Origin: Aquitalea aquatilis | GTDB taxonomy: Bacteria; Pseudomonadota; Gammaproteobacteria; Burkholderiales; Chromobacteriaceae | Assembly (NCBI RefSeq): GCF_005155025.1 | Contig: NZ_CP039731.1 | Span: forward strand, 4,092,001 to 4,156,000 | Length of the DNA stretch: 64,000 nt | Direction: 5' to 3' | Part shown: positions 1-10,058 of the stretch, one piece after another | Position numbering within the stretch: position 1 is the stretch's first letter | Layout: every line of letters begins with the position of its first letter | Position numbers and translations under genes: made by a program | The notes under the pieces: model-generated | Told to the model about the DNA's origin: nothing | Database searches by the model: none | What the model saw: only the letters and a program-made list of their open reading frames with translations

Positions 1-158
1 CCCTGACGGAAAAAGATGTCATCCACCATTGCCGGGAAAACCTGACCGGCTACAAGGTACCCAAGATGGTGGAGTTCCGCAGCGAACTACCCAAGACCAA
101 TGTCGGCAAGATCCTGCGCCGCGCACTGCGCGACCAGGAGGTCGGCAAACAGGCCTGA
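1..158 (+). CDS. long-chain acyl-CoA ligase, C-terminal end (partial)
   Basis: The window opens inside this gene; the reading frame begins at base 3 and only the last 51 residues are present. They contain the C-terminal signature of the AMP-forming acyl-CoA synthetase family: LTGYKVPK, then [12 protein letters not shown], whose lysine is the conserved adenylation-step lysine of the small C-terminal domain. The enzyme would activate fatty acids to acyl-CoA through an acyl-AMP intermediate. The FadD type is most likely from the GYKVPK and GKILRR wording, but substrate specificity cannot be judged from the tail. A strong hairpin terminator follows 7 bases after the stop codon, so the gene ends its transcription unit. 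Confidence 0.8.
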   Translation, partial: LTEKDVIHHCRENLTGYKVPKMVEFRSELPKTNVGKILRRALRDQEVGKQA

Positions 159-165
159 GCCAGCC

Positions 166-190
166 AAGCCCGCCCCGGCGGGCTTTTTTC
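166..190 (+). terminator. Rho-independent terminator of the acyl-CoA ligase gene
   Basis: A 9-bp perfect stem (AAGCCCGCC, 166-174, with GGCGGGCTT, 177-185) has a 2-base loop and runs into a T tract. It lies just after the ligase stop codon and about 100 bases before pilU. Confidence 0.85.
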
Positions 191-289
191 TTGCTGTCGC
201 TCGTCGCCGACTGCAGGCACAATACGGCTATAACAAGGACAGTGTGCCGTCCGCCACAACACATCTCTTGTCTATCGGGAATACCAACC

Positions 290-1447
290 ATGCTGATGCT
301 GCCGTTCTTCAAGCTGATGGCCGACAAACAGGCCAGCGACATCTTTTTCACCGCTGATGCACCGCCACAGATCAAGATCGACGGCGTGACCCTGCCCATC
401 AACGACAAGCCGCTGTCCGCCGACATCGTGCGCCAGCTGGCCTACAGCCTGATGAACGAGGTGGAAATCGCCACCTTCGAGCGCGAACTGGAAATGAACT
501 TCGGCCGTCTGGTCGACACCCTGGGCAACTATCGCGTCAACATCTTCAAGCAACGCGGCACGGTGGCCATGGTGGTGCGCTTCATCCGCCCCAGGATTCC
601 GTCGCTGGCCGAGCTGAACCTGCCAGACAAGCTGCAGGAACTGGTCCTGCAAAAGCGTGGCCTGATCATCGTGGTGGGTGCCACCGGCAGCGGTAAAAGC
701 TCGACCGTGGCCTCCTTGCTGGAGCATCGCAACCAGACGCAGTCCGGCCACATCCTGACCGTGGAAGACCCGATCGAATTCGTTTACCGCCATCAAAAAT
801 CCATCGTCAACCAGCGTGAAATTGGCGTGGACACCTTCTCCTATCAGAACGCCCTGAAGAACGCCATGCGCGAAGCGCCGGACGTACTGATGATCGGCGA
901 GGTCCGCGATGCGGAAACCATGACCCACGCCATCAATTACGCGCAGTCCGGTCACCTGTGCCTGAGCACCCTGCACGCCAACAACAGCTATCACATGCTG
1001 AACCGTGTCATCAGCATGTTCCCGACGGAAAGTCGCAATGCCTTGCTGATGGACCTGTCGGTCTCCTTGCGCGCGGTGATTTCGCAGCGCTTGATTCCCA
1101 CCAAGGACGGCAAGCAGATCCCGGCGCTGGAAATCCTGATCAATACCCCGCACATCGCCGAGCTGATCCGCAACGGCGACGTGGACCAGATCAAGGAAGC
1201 CATCGAAAACAGCATGAGCGAAGGCGCGCAGACTTTCGAGCAGTCCTTGTTCCGGCTTTATCAGCAAGACCGCATCCTGCTGGACGACGCCTTGAAAAAT
1301 GCCGACTCGCCCACCAATCTGTACTGGCTGATCAACCATGCGCAGAACAAGCAGACCGAAGCGCAAACCGCCAGCAAGCAACAGCAGGAGCGGCAGGACA
1401 GCGACAACACGGCCACCAGCTTTGACGGATTCACCCTGGATTTATAA
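290..1447 (+). CDS. pilU: type IV pilus retraction-associated ATPase PilU
   Basis: A 385-residue cytoplasmic ATPase of the PilT/PilU family that assists pilus retraction in twitching motility. The Walker A loop GATGSGKSST is at about residue 130, and the Walker B and His-box regions (VLMIGEVRD, LSTLHANN) follow. PilU rather than PilT is favoured by the N-terminus (LPFFKLMADKQASDIFF), the GVDTFSY and MREAPDVLMIGE wording, and the polar Gln/Asn/Thr-rich tail. The ATG at 290 was chosen because homology begins there; the frame is open upstream but that part is unrelated. pilT, often just upstream in other genomes, is absent here, so pilU may be transcribed alone. Confidence 0.9.
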   Translation: MLMLPFFKLMADKQASDIFFTADAPPQIKIDGVTLPINDKPLSADIVRQLAYSLMNEVEIATFERELEMNFGRLVDTLGNYRVNIFKQRGTVAMVVRFIRPRIPSLAELNLPDKLQELVLQKRGLIIVVGATGSGKSSTVASLLEHRNQTQSGHILTVEDPIEFVYRHQKSIVNQREIGVDTFSYQNALKNAMREAPDVLMIGEVRDAETMTHAINYAQSGHLCLSTLHANNSYHMLNRVISMFPTESRNALLMDLSVSLRAVISQRLIPTKDGKQIPALEILINTPHIAELIRNGDVDQIKEAIENSMSEGAQTFEQSLFRLYQQDRILLDDALKNADSPTNLYWLINHAQNKQTEAQTASKQQQERQDSDNTATSFDGFTLDL

Positions 1448-1462
1448 AACAAGCACACACAC

Positions 1463-2940
<1,478 letters not shown>

Positions 2941-2963
2941 AACCTCCCCCGGCCAGCACCGGC

Positions 2964-3195
2964 CTATGGCTGCGACCTGGCCGGATAGCACAGCGGGCAA
3001 GCCGGATTAGCGCATTTCAGCGCGTACTTGTTAAGCAGGCTATGCAACTGGCCGGAGGCATCGAGACATTGGTATTGCCCGGCGGCGGCCGGCTGCACCA
3101 CCGCAGCGGGCTCTGTCTGCTGTGGCGGCCAGGCTGGCCGCTTGCGTGCCAGCAAGCAGCAGGAATGACACGCCGTAGTCATTCGCTTGTGTCAT
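2964..3195 (-). pseudogene. possible small secreted protein gene, frameshifted
   Basis: The 344-bp gap between dapE and the SPFH operon holds a minus-strand signal. A good ribosome site (AAGGTGAG, complement of 3201-3208) precedes an ATG at 3195 whose first 26 or so codons (MTQANDYGVSFLLLAG...) include a hydrophobic, Ala-ending stretch resembling a weak signal peptide. That frame stops at 3040. The +1 frame continues to 2964 with coding-like sequence (QYQCLDASGQLHSLLNKY, then CANPACPLC). Joining the two frames needs one inserted base and would give about a 76-residue Cys-containing secreted protein. I recognise no family. It could also be non-coding. Confidence 0.3.
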
Positions 3196-3284
3196 GATTT
3201 GCTCACCTTGTTTCGGCCCATCATCCCGGCCAGTGTAGCATTGCCGACACAGCCAGCCGCCCTGATCGCCCCTGACCCCGGAAT

Positions 3285-5264
3285 ATGAAAACGCCAGCCA
3301 CTCTCCCACCTGTTTCTGCCGACCGCCGTCACGAGCGGCAAAGTCGTGCAGGCAGCCTGCTGGCCATGCTGGCGGCTCTGGGCAGCCTGCTGTGCAGCCT
3401 GTTGCTGGCCGAGTGGCCGGCACGCCTGTTGTGGCTGAGCCATGCCGCCACACTCGGCCTGCTGGCCGGTCTGCTCAATGCGGCTGCCAGCCGGGCGGGC
3501 TGGCGCCGTCGCCGTCAGGGTGCTGCCGCGCTACCGCTACTGGCTTTCACCCGGCCCACCTGGCTTGGCATGCGTCCGCTCCGCAAGGCTGCCGCCAGAC
3601 AGCAAAACCAGCCACTGCGCCGCTTGTTGCTGTGGCCGCGACTGCGGCGATTGATCGGCCGTCACACTGGCTGGCCGGTGATCTGGCAGGCGCTGGGCAG
3701 CCTGCTGGCTGTATTGCTGTCTGTGCTGCTGGTGCAGGCCGAGCTGAGTGCTGGACTCATTACCGGCATCAGCCGTCAGTCCTTGTTAATGCCGGGGCTG
3801 TGCGGACTGCTGGCTGCCTTCGTCTGCCTGCTGCTGGAGCGGAGGCTGGCACAGGAAAACACTGCCGACTGGCCGGAAGCCCCGCTGCTGCTCAAGCTGT
3901 CACGCGCCATCATTCTCGCCCTGCTGCTGCCTGCGCTATGCGGATTCGGCCTGATGCTGGGCCTGGACTGGCTATTGCCCGGCCTGCAGCTAGCCGGCTA
4001 CTGGACCTTGCTGCTCAGCGCCGAACTGCTGCTGCGCGCCCTGCTGAGCGGATTTCGCCCCTATCACCGGCAGCAGGCAGCGCCGCCCGCCTTCAATAGC
4101 CTGCTGGCCTCGCTCATGCAGCGCAGCAACCCGGCCCAGCGGCTGCGTCAGCAGCTGCAACAGGGGCTGGGGCTGGAATTGCGCCATAGCTGGGCACTGC
4201 GTTTTCTCGGCAGCGCCCTGCGCCCGCTGGCTGCCGGCTTGCTGTTATGCGGCTGGCTGCTGAGCAGCCTCAGCATCATCGGCACCGACCAGCGCGGCAT
4301 CTATCAGCGCTTTGGTGCCGCCGTGGCCGTATGGCAGCCCGGCCTGCACCTGGGCCTGCTGTGGCCGCTGGGCCGCGTCAGCTATATCGAGAATGGTCAG
4401 GTCCATCAGCAGGCCAGCACCCTGCTGCAGAACGAAGACGATGGCGGACAAAACAGCCCCGCCAGCAATAACCGCCTGTGGGATGACCAACACCGCGCCG
4501 AGAGCATGCAGCTGATTGCCAGTGGCCGTGGCAGCAGCCAGTCCATCCAGCTGATGGGGCTGGATGTGCGGCTGGTCTACCGCCAGGGGCTGCGCGATGA
4601 GGACGCGCTGGCGCTGTACCGGCTGGCCGATGCGCCGGCCCTGCTGCACAGCCTGGCCGAGCAGACCATGCTGCATTACTTTGCCGGCCAGCAACTGGAT
4701 CAGCTGCTGGGTGAAGGGCTGTCGGCCACCGCCGTGCAACTGCGAAACCGGATACAGCAGCAGCTGGACCGCTCCGCCGCCGGCATCGAGCTGCTGGCCG
4801 TGGTGATTCAGGCCATTCACCCACCGGCCGCCGCCGCCAATGCCTATCATGGCGTGCAGGCCGCGCAGATTCTGGCCCAGGCCAATGTGGCGGCCGAGCG
4901 TGCCCAGGCGGTGCGCAGCCATAGTGCCGCCGTGCAGGCCGCCCTGCAACAGAGCGCCGCTGCCAGTGCCGCCGCTGCCGAGCAACTGGCCACCAGCCGC
5001 GTCGATGCCATTGCCTTTCAGGCCGACCGGCAGGCTTACCAACTGGCCGGCCAAACCTTTTTGCTGGAACGCTATCTGCATGCACTGGCGCATGGGCTGA
5101 GCCACACCCGACCGCTGATCATCGACCACCGCATTCAGGCCGCCGAGCTGCCCACCATCGACCTGCGACCGCCCGGCAGCACGCTGGCCCTGCCCGATGC
5201 CGCACTCAAGCCGCCGCCCATTGCTACCGAGCCTGCCGCCCGTGCGGCGGTGCCGCGCCCCTGA
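3285..5264 (+). CDS. polytopic SPFH/HflK-like membrane protein
   Basis: A 659-residue protein, the first of three SPFH (band-7) proteins in this operon. The N-terminal 330 residues hold about seven hydrophobic segments. The last one leads into GTDQRGIYQRFG, the usual start of an HflK-type SPFH domain just outside the membrane. The domain continues with QPGLHLGLLWPLG and a long Ala/Gln-rich helical region (about 520-600) typical of SPFH oligomerisation helices. HflK is usually about 400 residues with one membrane segment, so the polytopic N-terminus is an added module. The gene is followed after 10 bases by the next SPFH gene. SPFH proteins form membrane cages; the role here is unknown, probably linked to the P-type ATPase downstream. 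Confidence 0.75.
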   Translation: MKTPATLPPVSADRRHERQSRAGSLLAMLAALGSLLCSLLLAEWPARLLWLSHAATLGLLAGLLNAAASRAGWRRRRQGAAALPLLAFTRPTWLGMRPLRKAAARQQNQPLRRLLLWPRLRRLIGRHTGWPVIWQALGSLLAVLLSVLLVQAELSAGLITGISRQSLLMPGLCGLLAAFVCLLLERRLAQENTADWPEAPLLLKLSRAIILALLLPALCGFGLMLGLDWLLPGLQLAGYWTLLLSAELLLRALLSGFRPYHRQQAAPPAFNSLLASLMQRSNPAQRLRQQLQQGLGLELRHSWALRFLGSALRPLAAGLLLCGWLLSSLSIIGTDQRGIYQRFGAAVAVWQPGLHLGLLWPLGRVSYIENGQVHQQASTLLQNEDDGGQNSPASNNRLWDDQHRAESMQLIASGRGSSQSIQLMGLDVRLVYRQGLRDEDALALYRLADAPALLHSLAEQTMLHYFAGQQLDQLLGEGLSATAVQLRNRIQQQLDRSAAGIELLAVVIQAIHPPAAAANAYHGVQAAQILAQANVAAERAQAVRSHSAAVQAALQQSAAASAAAAEQLATSRVDAIAFQADRQAYQLAGQTFLLERYLHALAHGLSHTRPLIIDHRIQAAELPTIDLRPPGSTLALPDAALKPPPIATEPAARAAVPRP

Positions 5265-5274
5265 GGAGTCCGAG

Positions 5275-6255
5275 TTGGACCATTCCGCTCACCATCATCA
5301 CCCCACCACGCCGCCCCTGCCACGCCGCAGCCTGCTGTGGCGGCAACTGGCCGGCCTGGCCGTGCTGCTGCTGGCCGCCCTGTCCTGCTGCCTGCTGCAA
5401 GTGCACTCCGGCGAAGCCGTGGTCATCACCCGTTTTGGCGACCCGGTACGCGTGCTGCTGCAACCGGGCCTGGCATGGCGGCTGCCGCCGCCGCTGGAAA
5501 GCGCCATCACTGTCGACCTGCGCCTGCGCACCACATCCAGCGGTCTGCAGGATGTCGGCACCCGTGATGGCCTGCGCGTCATCATGCAAAGCTATGTGGC
5601 CTGGCAAGTGCCGGCCGATGCCACCCACATCACCCGCTTCTTGCGTGCGGTACAAAACCAGCCGGAAGAAGCCTCGCGCCAGATTGCCACCTTTGCTGGC
5701 TCAGCCATGGAAACCGGCAGCAGCGGTTTTGCCCTGTCCAGCCTGGTCAATACCGATGCCAGCCAGTTGCGCATCAGCCAGTTAGAACAGCTGCTGCGCC
5801 AGCAACTGGCCCCGCAACTGCTGGCCAGTTATGGCTTGCGGGTGGTGGATGTCGGGCTGGAACGGCTGACGCTGCCAGCCGTCACGCTGGACGCCACCGT
5901 GGCGCGCATGCGCGCCGAGCGCGACACCATCGCAGCGGAACGCACGGCCAGCGGCAATGAAGAAGCCGCCGCCATCCGCGCCAATGCCGCACGCGATGCA
6001 CGCATCCGCCAGGCCGATGCCAGCGTGGCCGCCGCCCAGATCGAAGCTGGCTCACGGGTGGAGGCCGCCCGCATCTACGCCGATGCCTACCAGCGCGCAC
6101 CGGATCTGTACAAGACACTGCGCTCACTGGATACCCTTAACAACGTGGTCAACAGCTCGACCCAGCTGGTATTGCGCACCGATGCCGCCCCCTTCCGCGC
6201 GCTGGTGGACGGCCCGCCGGGGCTGGCTGCCAGCAAGAGTGCAAAGGGGCGCTGA
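5275..6255 (+). CDS. HflC-like SPFH protein with His-rich N-terminus
   Basis: A 326-residue SPFH protein. The likely start is TTG at 5275, six bases after a strong GAGGAG ribosome site at 5263-5268; the frame is open further upstream, but that part overlaps the preceding gene. It begins MDHSAHHHHPTTPP, a histidine-rich cytoplasmic tail that could bind metal. One membrane helix (LAGLAVLLLAALSCCLL) follows, then the SPFH domain (GEAVVITRFGDPVRVLLQPG) and an Ala/Glu-rich helix (about 210-270). The order and the VVITRFG wording fit HflC. The stop codon overlaps the next start (TGATG). In the classical HflKC complex this family surrounds FtsH, but no ftsH lies nearby. Confidence 0.75.
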   Translation: MDHSAHHHHPTTPPLPRRSLLWRQLAGLAVLLLAALSCCLLQVHSGEAVVITRFGDPVRVLLQPGLAWRLPPPLESAITVDLRLRTTSSGLQDVGTRDGLRVIMQSYVAWQVPADATHITRFLRAVQNQPEEASRQIATFAGSAMETGSSGFALSSLVNTDASQLRISQLEQLLRQQLAPQLLASYGLRVVDVGLERLTLPAVTLDATVARMRAERDTIAAERTASGNEEAAAIRANAARDARIRQADASVAAAQIEAGSRVEAARIYADAYQRAPDLYKTLRSLDTLNNVVNSSTQLVLRTDAAPFRALVDGPPGLAASKSAKGR

Positions 6256-7295
6256 TGCCGACCGCCGAGCACACCGCCAGCCCGCTGGAACAATCACTGC
6301 GCCTGAGCTACCGCCTGCTGCTGGCCATCACCCTGCTGGCCGGCCTGGCCTGGCTGTTTGGCCATGTACGGCCGATAGCGGCCGATAGCCAGGCCGTTGT
6401 CCTGCGCTTTGGCGCGGTCGAGCGGGTGCAGCGCGCCGGGCTGTTGCTGGCCTGGCCCAGCCCGATCGAGGAAATCCTGCTGCTGCCCGCCGGCGAACGG
6501 CTGCAACAGCGCCAGATCACCGGACTGGCCCGCAACGCGCATGCGCTGGCACTGGATGGTGCCGGCACCTCGCTGCGCCAGATGGGCGACGCGCTGGCTG
6601 GCTCGGGTTATCTGCTGAGCGGCGATCTGGGTGTGGTGCAACTGAATGCCACGGTCTACTACCAGATTGACGATGCCATGGCCTATGCCGTGCAGGGCGA
6701 ACAGGCGCTGCCGGCGCTGGACCGGCTGGTCAGTGCCGCCGCGCTGCAACTGAGTGCCGGACGTGACCTGGACAGCATTCTGGTCAGCCGTGGCAGTACC
6801 GCATCCGGCCAACTGGCCATGCAACGGGAACGGCTGCGCGCCGAACTGGTGGCTGCCGCCAATCAGCGCCTGCAGTCGCTGCGCCAGCGTGGCGTGGCGC
6901 TGGGTATCCGCATCGTGCGCATCGACCTGCTATCCGTTCTGCCACACCAGGCCCAAGCCGCTTTTGATGCGGTACTGACCGCCGACCAGACCGTGGAGCG
7001 GCAACTGGCCCTGGCGCGCACCGCTGCCGCCCAGCAACAGCAACAGGCCAGTGCCGCCGTCAGCAGCATTCTCAACAACGCCCACGCCCACGCCAATGAA
7101 CGGCTGGCACTGGCACGCAGCGAAACCAGCGAGATCAGCGCACTGGCCAGCCACATGCAACAACCCGACGGCCCGGAGCTGCTGCGCCAGCTCTACCGCA
7201 ACCGGATTCAGGGCGTACTGACCAAGGCCGGCCAGCTCACCACCATCGCCCCGGACAGCAGCGGCCGGCTGATCCTGCCCGGAGTACGGCCATGA
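6255..7295 (+). CDS. HflK-like SPFH protein
   Basis: A 346-residue third SPFH protein of the operon. An N-terminal cytoplasmic stretch leads to a membrane helix (LLLAITLLAGLAWLFG), then ADSQAVVLRFGAVERV and AGLLLAWPSPIEE, which match the start of an HflK-type SPFH domain. A helical region with repeated Ala, Gln and Glu lies at about 240-300. The start overlaps the previous stop (TGATG), and its own stop overlaps the ATPase start (ATGA), so the four genes are probably translationally coupled. Two HflK-like proteins and one HflC-like protein point to a hetero-oligomeric membrane assembly; a dedicated partnership with the ATPase is inferred from gene order only. Confidence 0.75.
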   Translation: MPTAEHTASPLEQSLRLSYRLLLAITLLAGLAWLFGHVRPIAADSQAVVLRFGAVERVQRAGLLLAWPSPIEEILLLPAGERLQQRQITGLARNAHALALDGAGTSLRQMGDALAGSGYLLSGDLGVVQLNATVYYQIDDAMAYAVQGEQALPALDRLVSAAALQLSAGRDLDSILVSRGSTASGQLAMQRERLRAELVAAANQRLQSLRQRGVALGIRIVRIDLLSVLPHQAQAAFDAVLTADQTVERQLALARTAAAQQQQQASAAVSSILNNAHAHANERLALARSETSEISALASHMQQPDGPELLRQLYRNRIQGVLTKAGQLTTIAPDSSGRLILPGVRP

Positions 7296-9217
7296 GCTTG
7301 TGCTGCACACCCGGCGGCAAAGACCTGCTCAGCCCGGCCGAACAACAGGGGCTGCGCCGGCAACTGCTGCTGGCCATGAGCGCCGTCGGCCTGTTGCTGC
7401 TGGCCGCCTGCTGGCAGTTCGGCGTGGACAATGGCAGCGCCCTAGCGCAATGGCTGACCGCCGCCGCCGCCCTGCTGATGGCCGGGCCAGCCTTGCGTGC
7501 AGCCTGGCGCAGCCTGCAACACCCCGACCTGCACGGCATGACCGACCTGCTGGTGGCCCTGGCCATCATCGGTGCCTGGGCCTGCGGCGATCTGCTCAGC
7601 GCCGCCCTGCTTCCCATCCTGATGGTGCTGGGCCATGTACTGGAAGAACGCAGCCTGCTGGGTTCACAAGAGGCCATCCAGGCGCTGTCCACGCTGACCC
7701 GCAGTCGTAGCCGCCGCCTGCTGGCCGATGGCAGCTACGAGGACATCGACAACAGCCAGCTGCGTAGCGGCGACTGCGTGGAAGTCCGCGCCGGCGACCG
7801 CATTCCGGCCGACGGCATGGTGCGTCAGGGACACTCCAGCCTGGACACCTCGGCCATCACCGGCGAATCCTTGCCGCAGGATGTGACTGTCGGCAGCCAG
7901 GTGTATGCCGGGGCGGTGAATCTGCAAGGCCTGCTACTGGTGGAAATCAGCCAGGTGGGCGAGCAGTCGGCACTGGGCCGCATCACTGCCTTGATGCGCG
8001 AGGCCGAAATGGCCAAGCCGCCGATTACCCGGCTGGTGGAAGGCCATGCCGGCGCTTATCTGGGCCTGGTACTGGCGCTGGCAGCGCTCAGCTGGTTTAT
8101 CAGCCGCGATACCCAGGCCATGCTGGCCGTGCTGGTGGCCGCCTGCCCCTGCGCGCTGGTGCTGGCGACACCGGCAGCAGCCGTCGCTGGCGTGGCCGTG
8201 GCGGCACGCCATGGCATCCTGATTCGCGGCACGGCTTTTCTGGAAGAACTGGCCGATGTCTCCTCGCTGGTCATCGACAAAACCGGCACCCTCACCAGCG
8301 GCCAGCTCAGCCTGCAGCGGGTGGAGCTGCTTGACGTCACTCCGGGGCCGGACATCCACCTGCTGGCCGCCAGCCTGGGGGCCAGCAGCAGCCATCCGGT
8401 CAGCCGGGCGCTAGCCGCGCTGGCCGACACCCAGCCGCTGCTGCCGCTGACTGCCGTGCAGGAGATGGCCGGCATGGGCTTACAGGCCGATACCGCATGG
8501 GGGCAGGCCGTGCTGGGCCGGCCTGCCCTGTTGCAGCAGATGGGCATCAGCCATCTGCCACCGGCGCGTGGGGCGGCTTCGCTGGTCGGGTTGGCGCTCG
8601 ATGGCCGCTTGCTGGCCTGGTTTCATCTGGCAGACACCCCACGCCCGGAAGCAGCAGAAGCCATGCGCCAGCTGCGGCAGCTGGGCCTGCAGCGCCAGCT
8701 TCTGCTGACCGGCGACCACGCCGCAGCGGCCGAGCCGCTGGCACAGGCGCTGGGTATAGAACGCGTAGTCGCCCAGGTTTTGCCGGCAGGCAAGCTGGCC
8801 GCGGTACAGGCGGAAATCAGCGCTGCTTACCGCCCGCTGGTGGTGGGCGATGGCATCAATGACTCGCTGGCGCTCAAGGCCGGTGCCGTCGGCATTGCCA
8901 TGGGGGCCAATGCTGCCGATATCGCGGTGGCCGCCGCCGACGTGGTGTTGATCAGCAAGGATCTGCGCCGGCTGGCCACCGCCATCCGCCTGAGCCGGCA
9001 GTGTCGCCGCACCCTGACGTTCAATGTGGCACTCGGCCTGGGCTGGACCGGCCTGCTCACCCTGCTGGCGGCGCTGGGCCTGCTCGGTTCGGCCGGGGTA
9101 TTGCTGGCGGCACTGCTGCATAACCTGAGCAGCCTGCTGGTGATGGCCAATGCCGGACGGCTGCTGCGTTTTCAGGACAGCCTGCCAACACTGGCCGCCC
9201 CGCCCGGCACAATATGA
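7292..9217 (+). CDS. P1B-type heavy-metal-transporting ATPase without N-terminal metal-binding domain
   Basis: A 641-residue cation pump of the inner membrane. Visible motifs: TGES (190-193, actuator), the membrane metal site CPC (285-287 in AACPCALVLATPAA), the phosphorylated aspartate in DKTGTLT (D329), the nucleotide-binding HP (368-369) and the hinge GDGIND (519-524). About eight membrane segments are seen. The usual N-terminal CxxC domain is missing; only MSLCCTPGG precedes the first helix, a possible minimal metal-binding Cys pair. The last helix reads LLHNLSSLLVMANA, which matches neither the Cu(I) pattern nor the Asp-containing Zn/Cd pattern exactly, so the substrate is unresolved. 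It is coupled by ATGA to three SPFH genes. Confidence 0.88.
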   Translation: MSLCCTPGGKDLLSPAEQQGLRRQLLLAMSAVGLLLLAACWQFGVDNGSALAQWLTAAAALLMAGPALRAAWRSLQHPDLHGMTDLLVALAIIGAWACGDLLSAALLPILMVLGHVLEERSLLGSQEAIQALSTLTRSRSRRLLADGSYEDIDNSQLRSGDCVEVRAGDRIPADGMVRQGHSSLDTSAITGESLPQDVTVGSQVYAGAVNLQGLLLVEISQVGEQSALGRITALMREAEMAKPPITRLVEGHAGAYLGLVLALAALSWFISRDTQAMLAVLVAACPCALVLATPAAAVAGVAVAARHGILIRGTAFLEELADVSSLVIDKTGTLTSGQLSLQRVELLDVTPGPDIHLLAASLGASSSHPVSRALAALADTQPLLPLTAVQEMAGMGLQADTAWGQAVLGRPALLQQMGISHLPPARGAASLVGLALDGRLLAWFHLADTPRPEAAEAMRQLRQLGLQRQLLLTGDHAAAAEPLAQALGIERVVAQVLPAGKLAAVQAEISAAYRPLVVGDGINDSLALKAGAVGIAMGANAADIAVAAADVVLISKDLRRLATAIRLSRQCRRTLTFNVALGLGWTGLLTLLAALGLLGSAGVLLAALLHNLSSLLVMANAGRLLRFQDSLPTLAAPPGTI

Positions 9218-9316
9218 AGACAGACCGCACATCATGCCGCTGCTGGCGCAAGCCTGCAGCTTTGCGTCCCCGGCATGAATGCCAAGCGGCTCCCGCTGAC
9301 TTACCATAAGGCCACC

Positions 9317-9946
9317 ATGGAACTCGAAATCGCCAAAATCTTTATCGCCCTGCTGGTGCTGGTTAATCCGCTGGGCGCCATTCCCATCTTCATCAGCCTG
9401 ACGCCCAACGCCAGCCAGCTGGAGCGCAAGCGCATTGCCAAAACCACCACGCTGGCCGTGGCGGTGGTGCTCTGCCTGTTTGCCGTGGTGGGCGAAACCC
9501 TGCTGCACTTTCTGGGTATCAGCATTGGTTCTTTCCAGGTAGGTGGCGGCTTGCTGGTGATGCTGATTGCCATCGCCCTGATGAACGCCCAGCCTGCACC
9601 AACCAAAACCACCCAGGAAGAACGATCGGAAGCCGAAGCCAAGACCAATATCGCGGTCGTGCCACTGGCCATTCCGCTGCTCACCGGCCCCGGCACCATT
9701 TCCACCGTCATCATTTATGCCTCCACCGCCCACTCCTGGGTGCAGGTGGTGTATCTGCTGATCAGCAGCCTGCTGGTGGCGGTGACCTGTTATGGCGCAC
9801 TGGTACTGGCCTCGCCCATCAGCCGTCTGCTGGGCCAGACCGGCATCAATATCGTCAACCGGGTGATGGGCATGCTGCTGGCGGCGGTGTCGGTGGAGAT
9901 CATTGTCGACGGGCTGTACCGGCTGTTTCCGCAGCTGTCGCGCTAA
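9317..9946 (+). CDS. MarC-family integral membrane protein
   Basis: A 209-residue protein of the MarC (UPF0056) family with six predicted membrane helices. Diagnostic wording includes LLVLVNPLGAIPIFISLTP near the start, the central VVPLAIPLLTGPGTISTV, and RVMGMLLAAVSVEIIVDG at the end. The family resembles small-molecule transporters, but no substrate is established; the old link to multiple antibiotic resistance was not confirmed. The ATG at 9317 lies a few bases after ATAAGG and gives the usual N-terminus; an ATG at 9275 would add 14 residues without homology. It is followed at once by a repeat element that may serve as its terminator. Confidence 0.9.
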   Translation: MELEIAKIFIALLVLVNPLGAIPIFISLTPNASQLERKRIAKTTTLAVAVVLCLFAVVGETLLHFLGISIGSFQVGGGLLVMLIAIALMNAQPAPTKTTQEERSEAEAKTNIAVVPLAIPLLTGPGTISTVIIYASTAHSWVQVVYLLISSLLVAVTCYGALVLASPISRLLGQTGINIVNRVMGMLLAAVSVEIIVDGLYRLFPQLSR

Positions 9947-10058
9947 GAGCGGCTAACAAAATAGCGTAGCGTCCCTGGGGCAAGGCGCGCCGACGCAGGC
10001 AGTACACAAAGTACGGCAAGGAGGCGCAACGCAGCAGCAGGTTTTTTGTTAGCAGCTC
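9947..10058. repeat. interspersed palindromic repeat element, long copy
   Basis: A 112-bp element begins directly after the marC stop codon. Its ends are imperfect inverted repeats (GAGCGGCTAACAAAA on the left; complement of TTTTTTGTTAGCAGCTC on the right). The interior reads AGCGTAGCGTCCCTGGGGCA, followed by a segment with AGTAC...GTAC symmetry and GGCGCAACGC. A shortened copy is present at 23160-23228 and shares the ends plus TAGCGYAGCGYCCCTGGGGC and GGCGCAACGC, but lacks about 32 internal bases. It could fold as a long hairpin ending in a T tract and so terminate transcription, or be a non-autonomous miniature mobile element. Confidence 0.7.
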
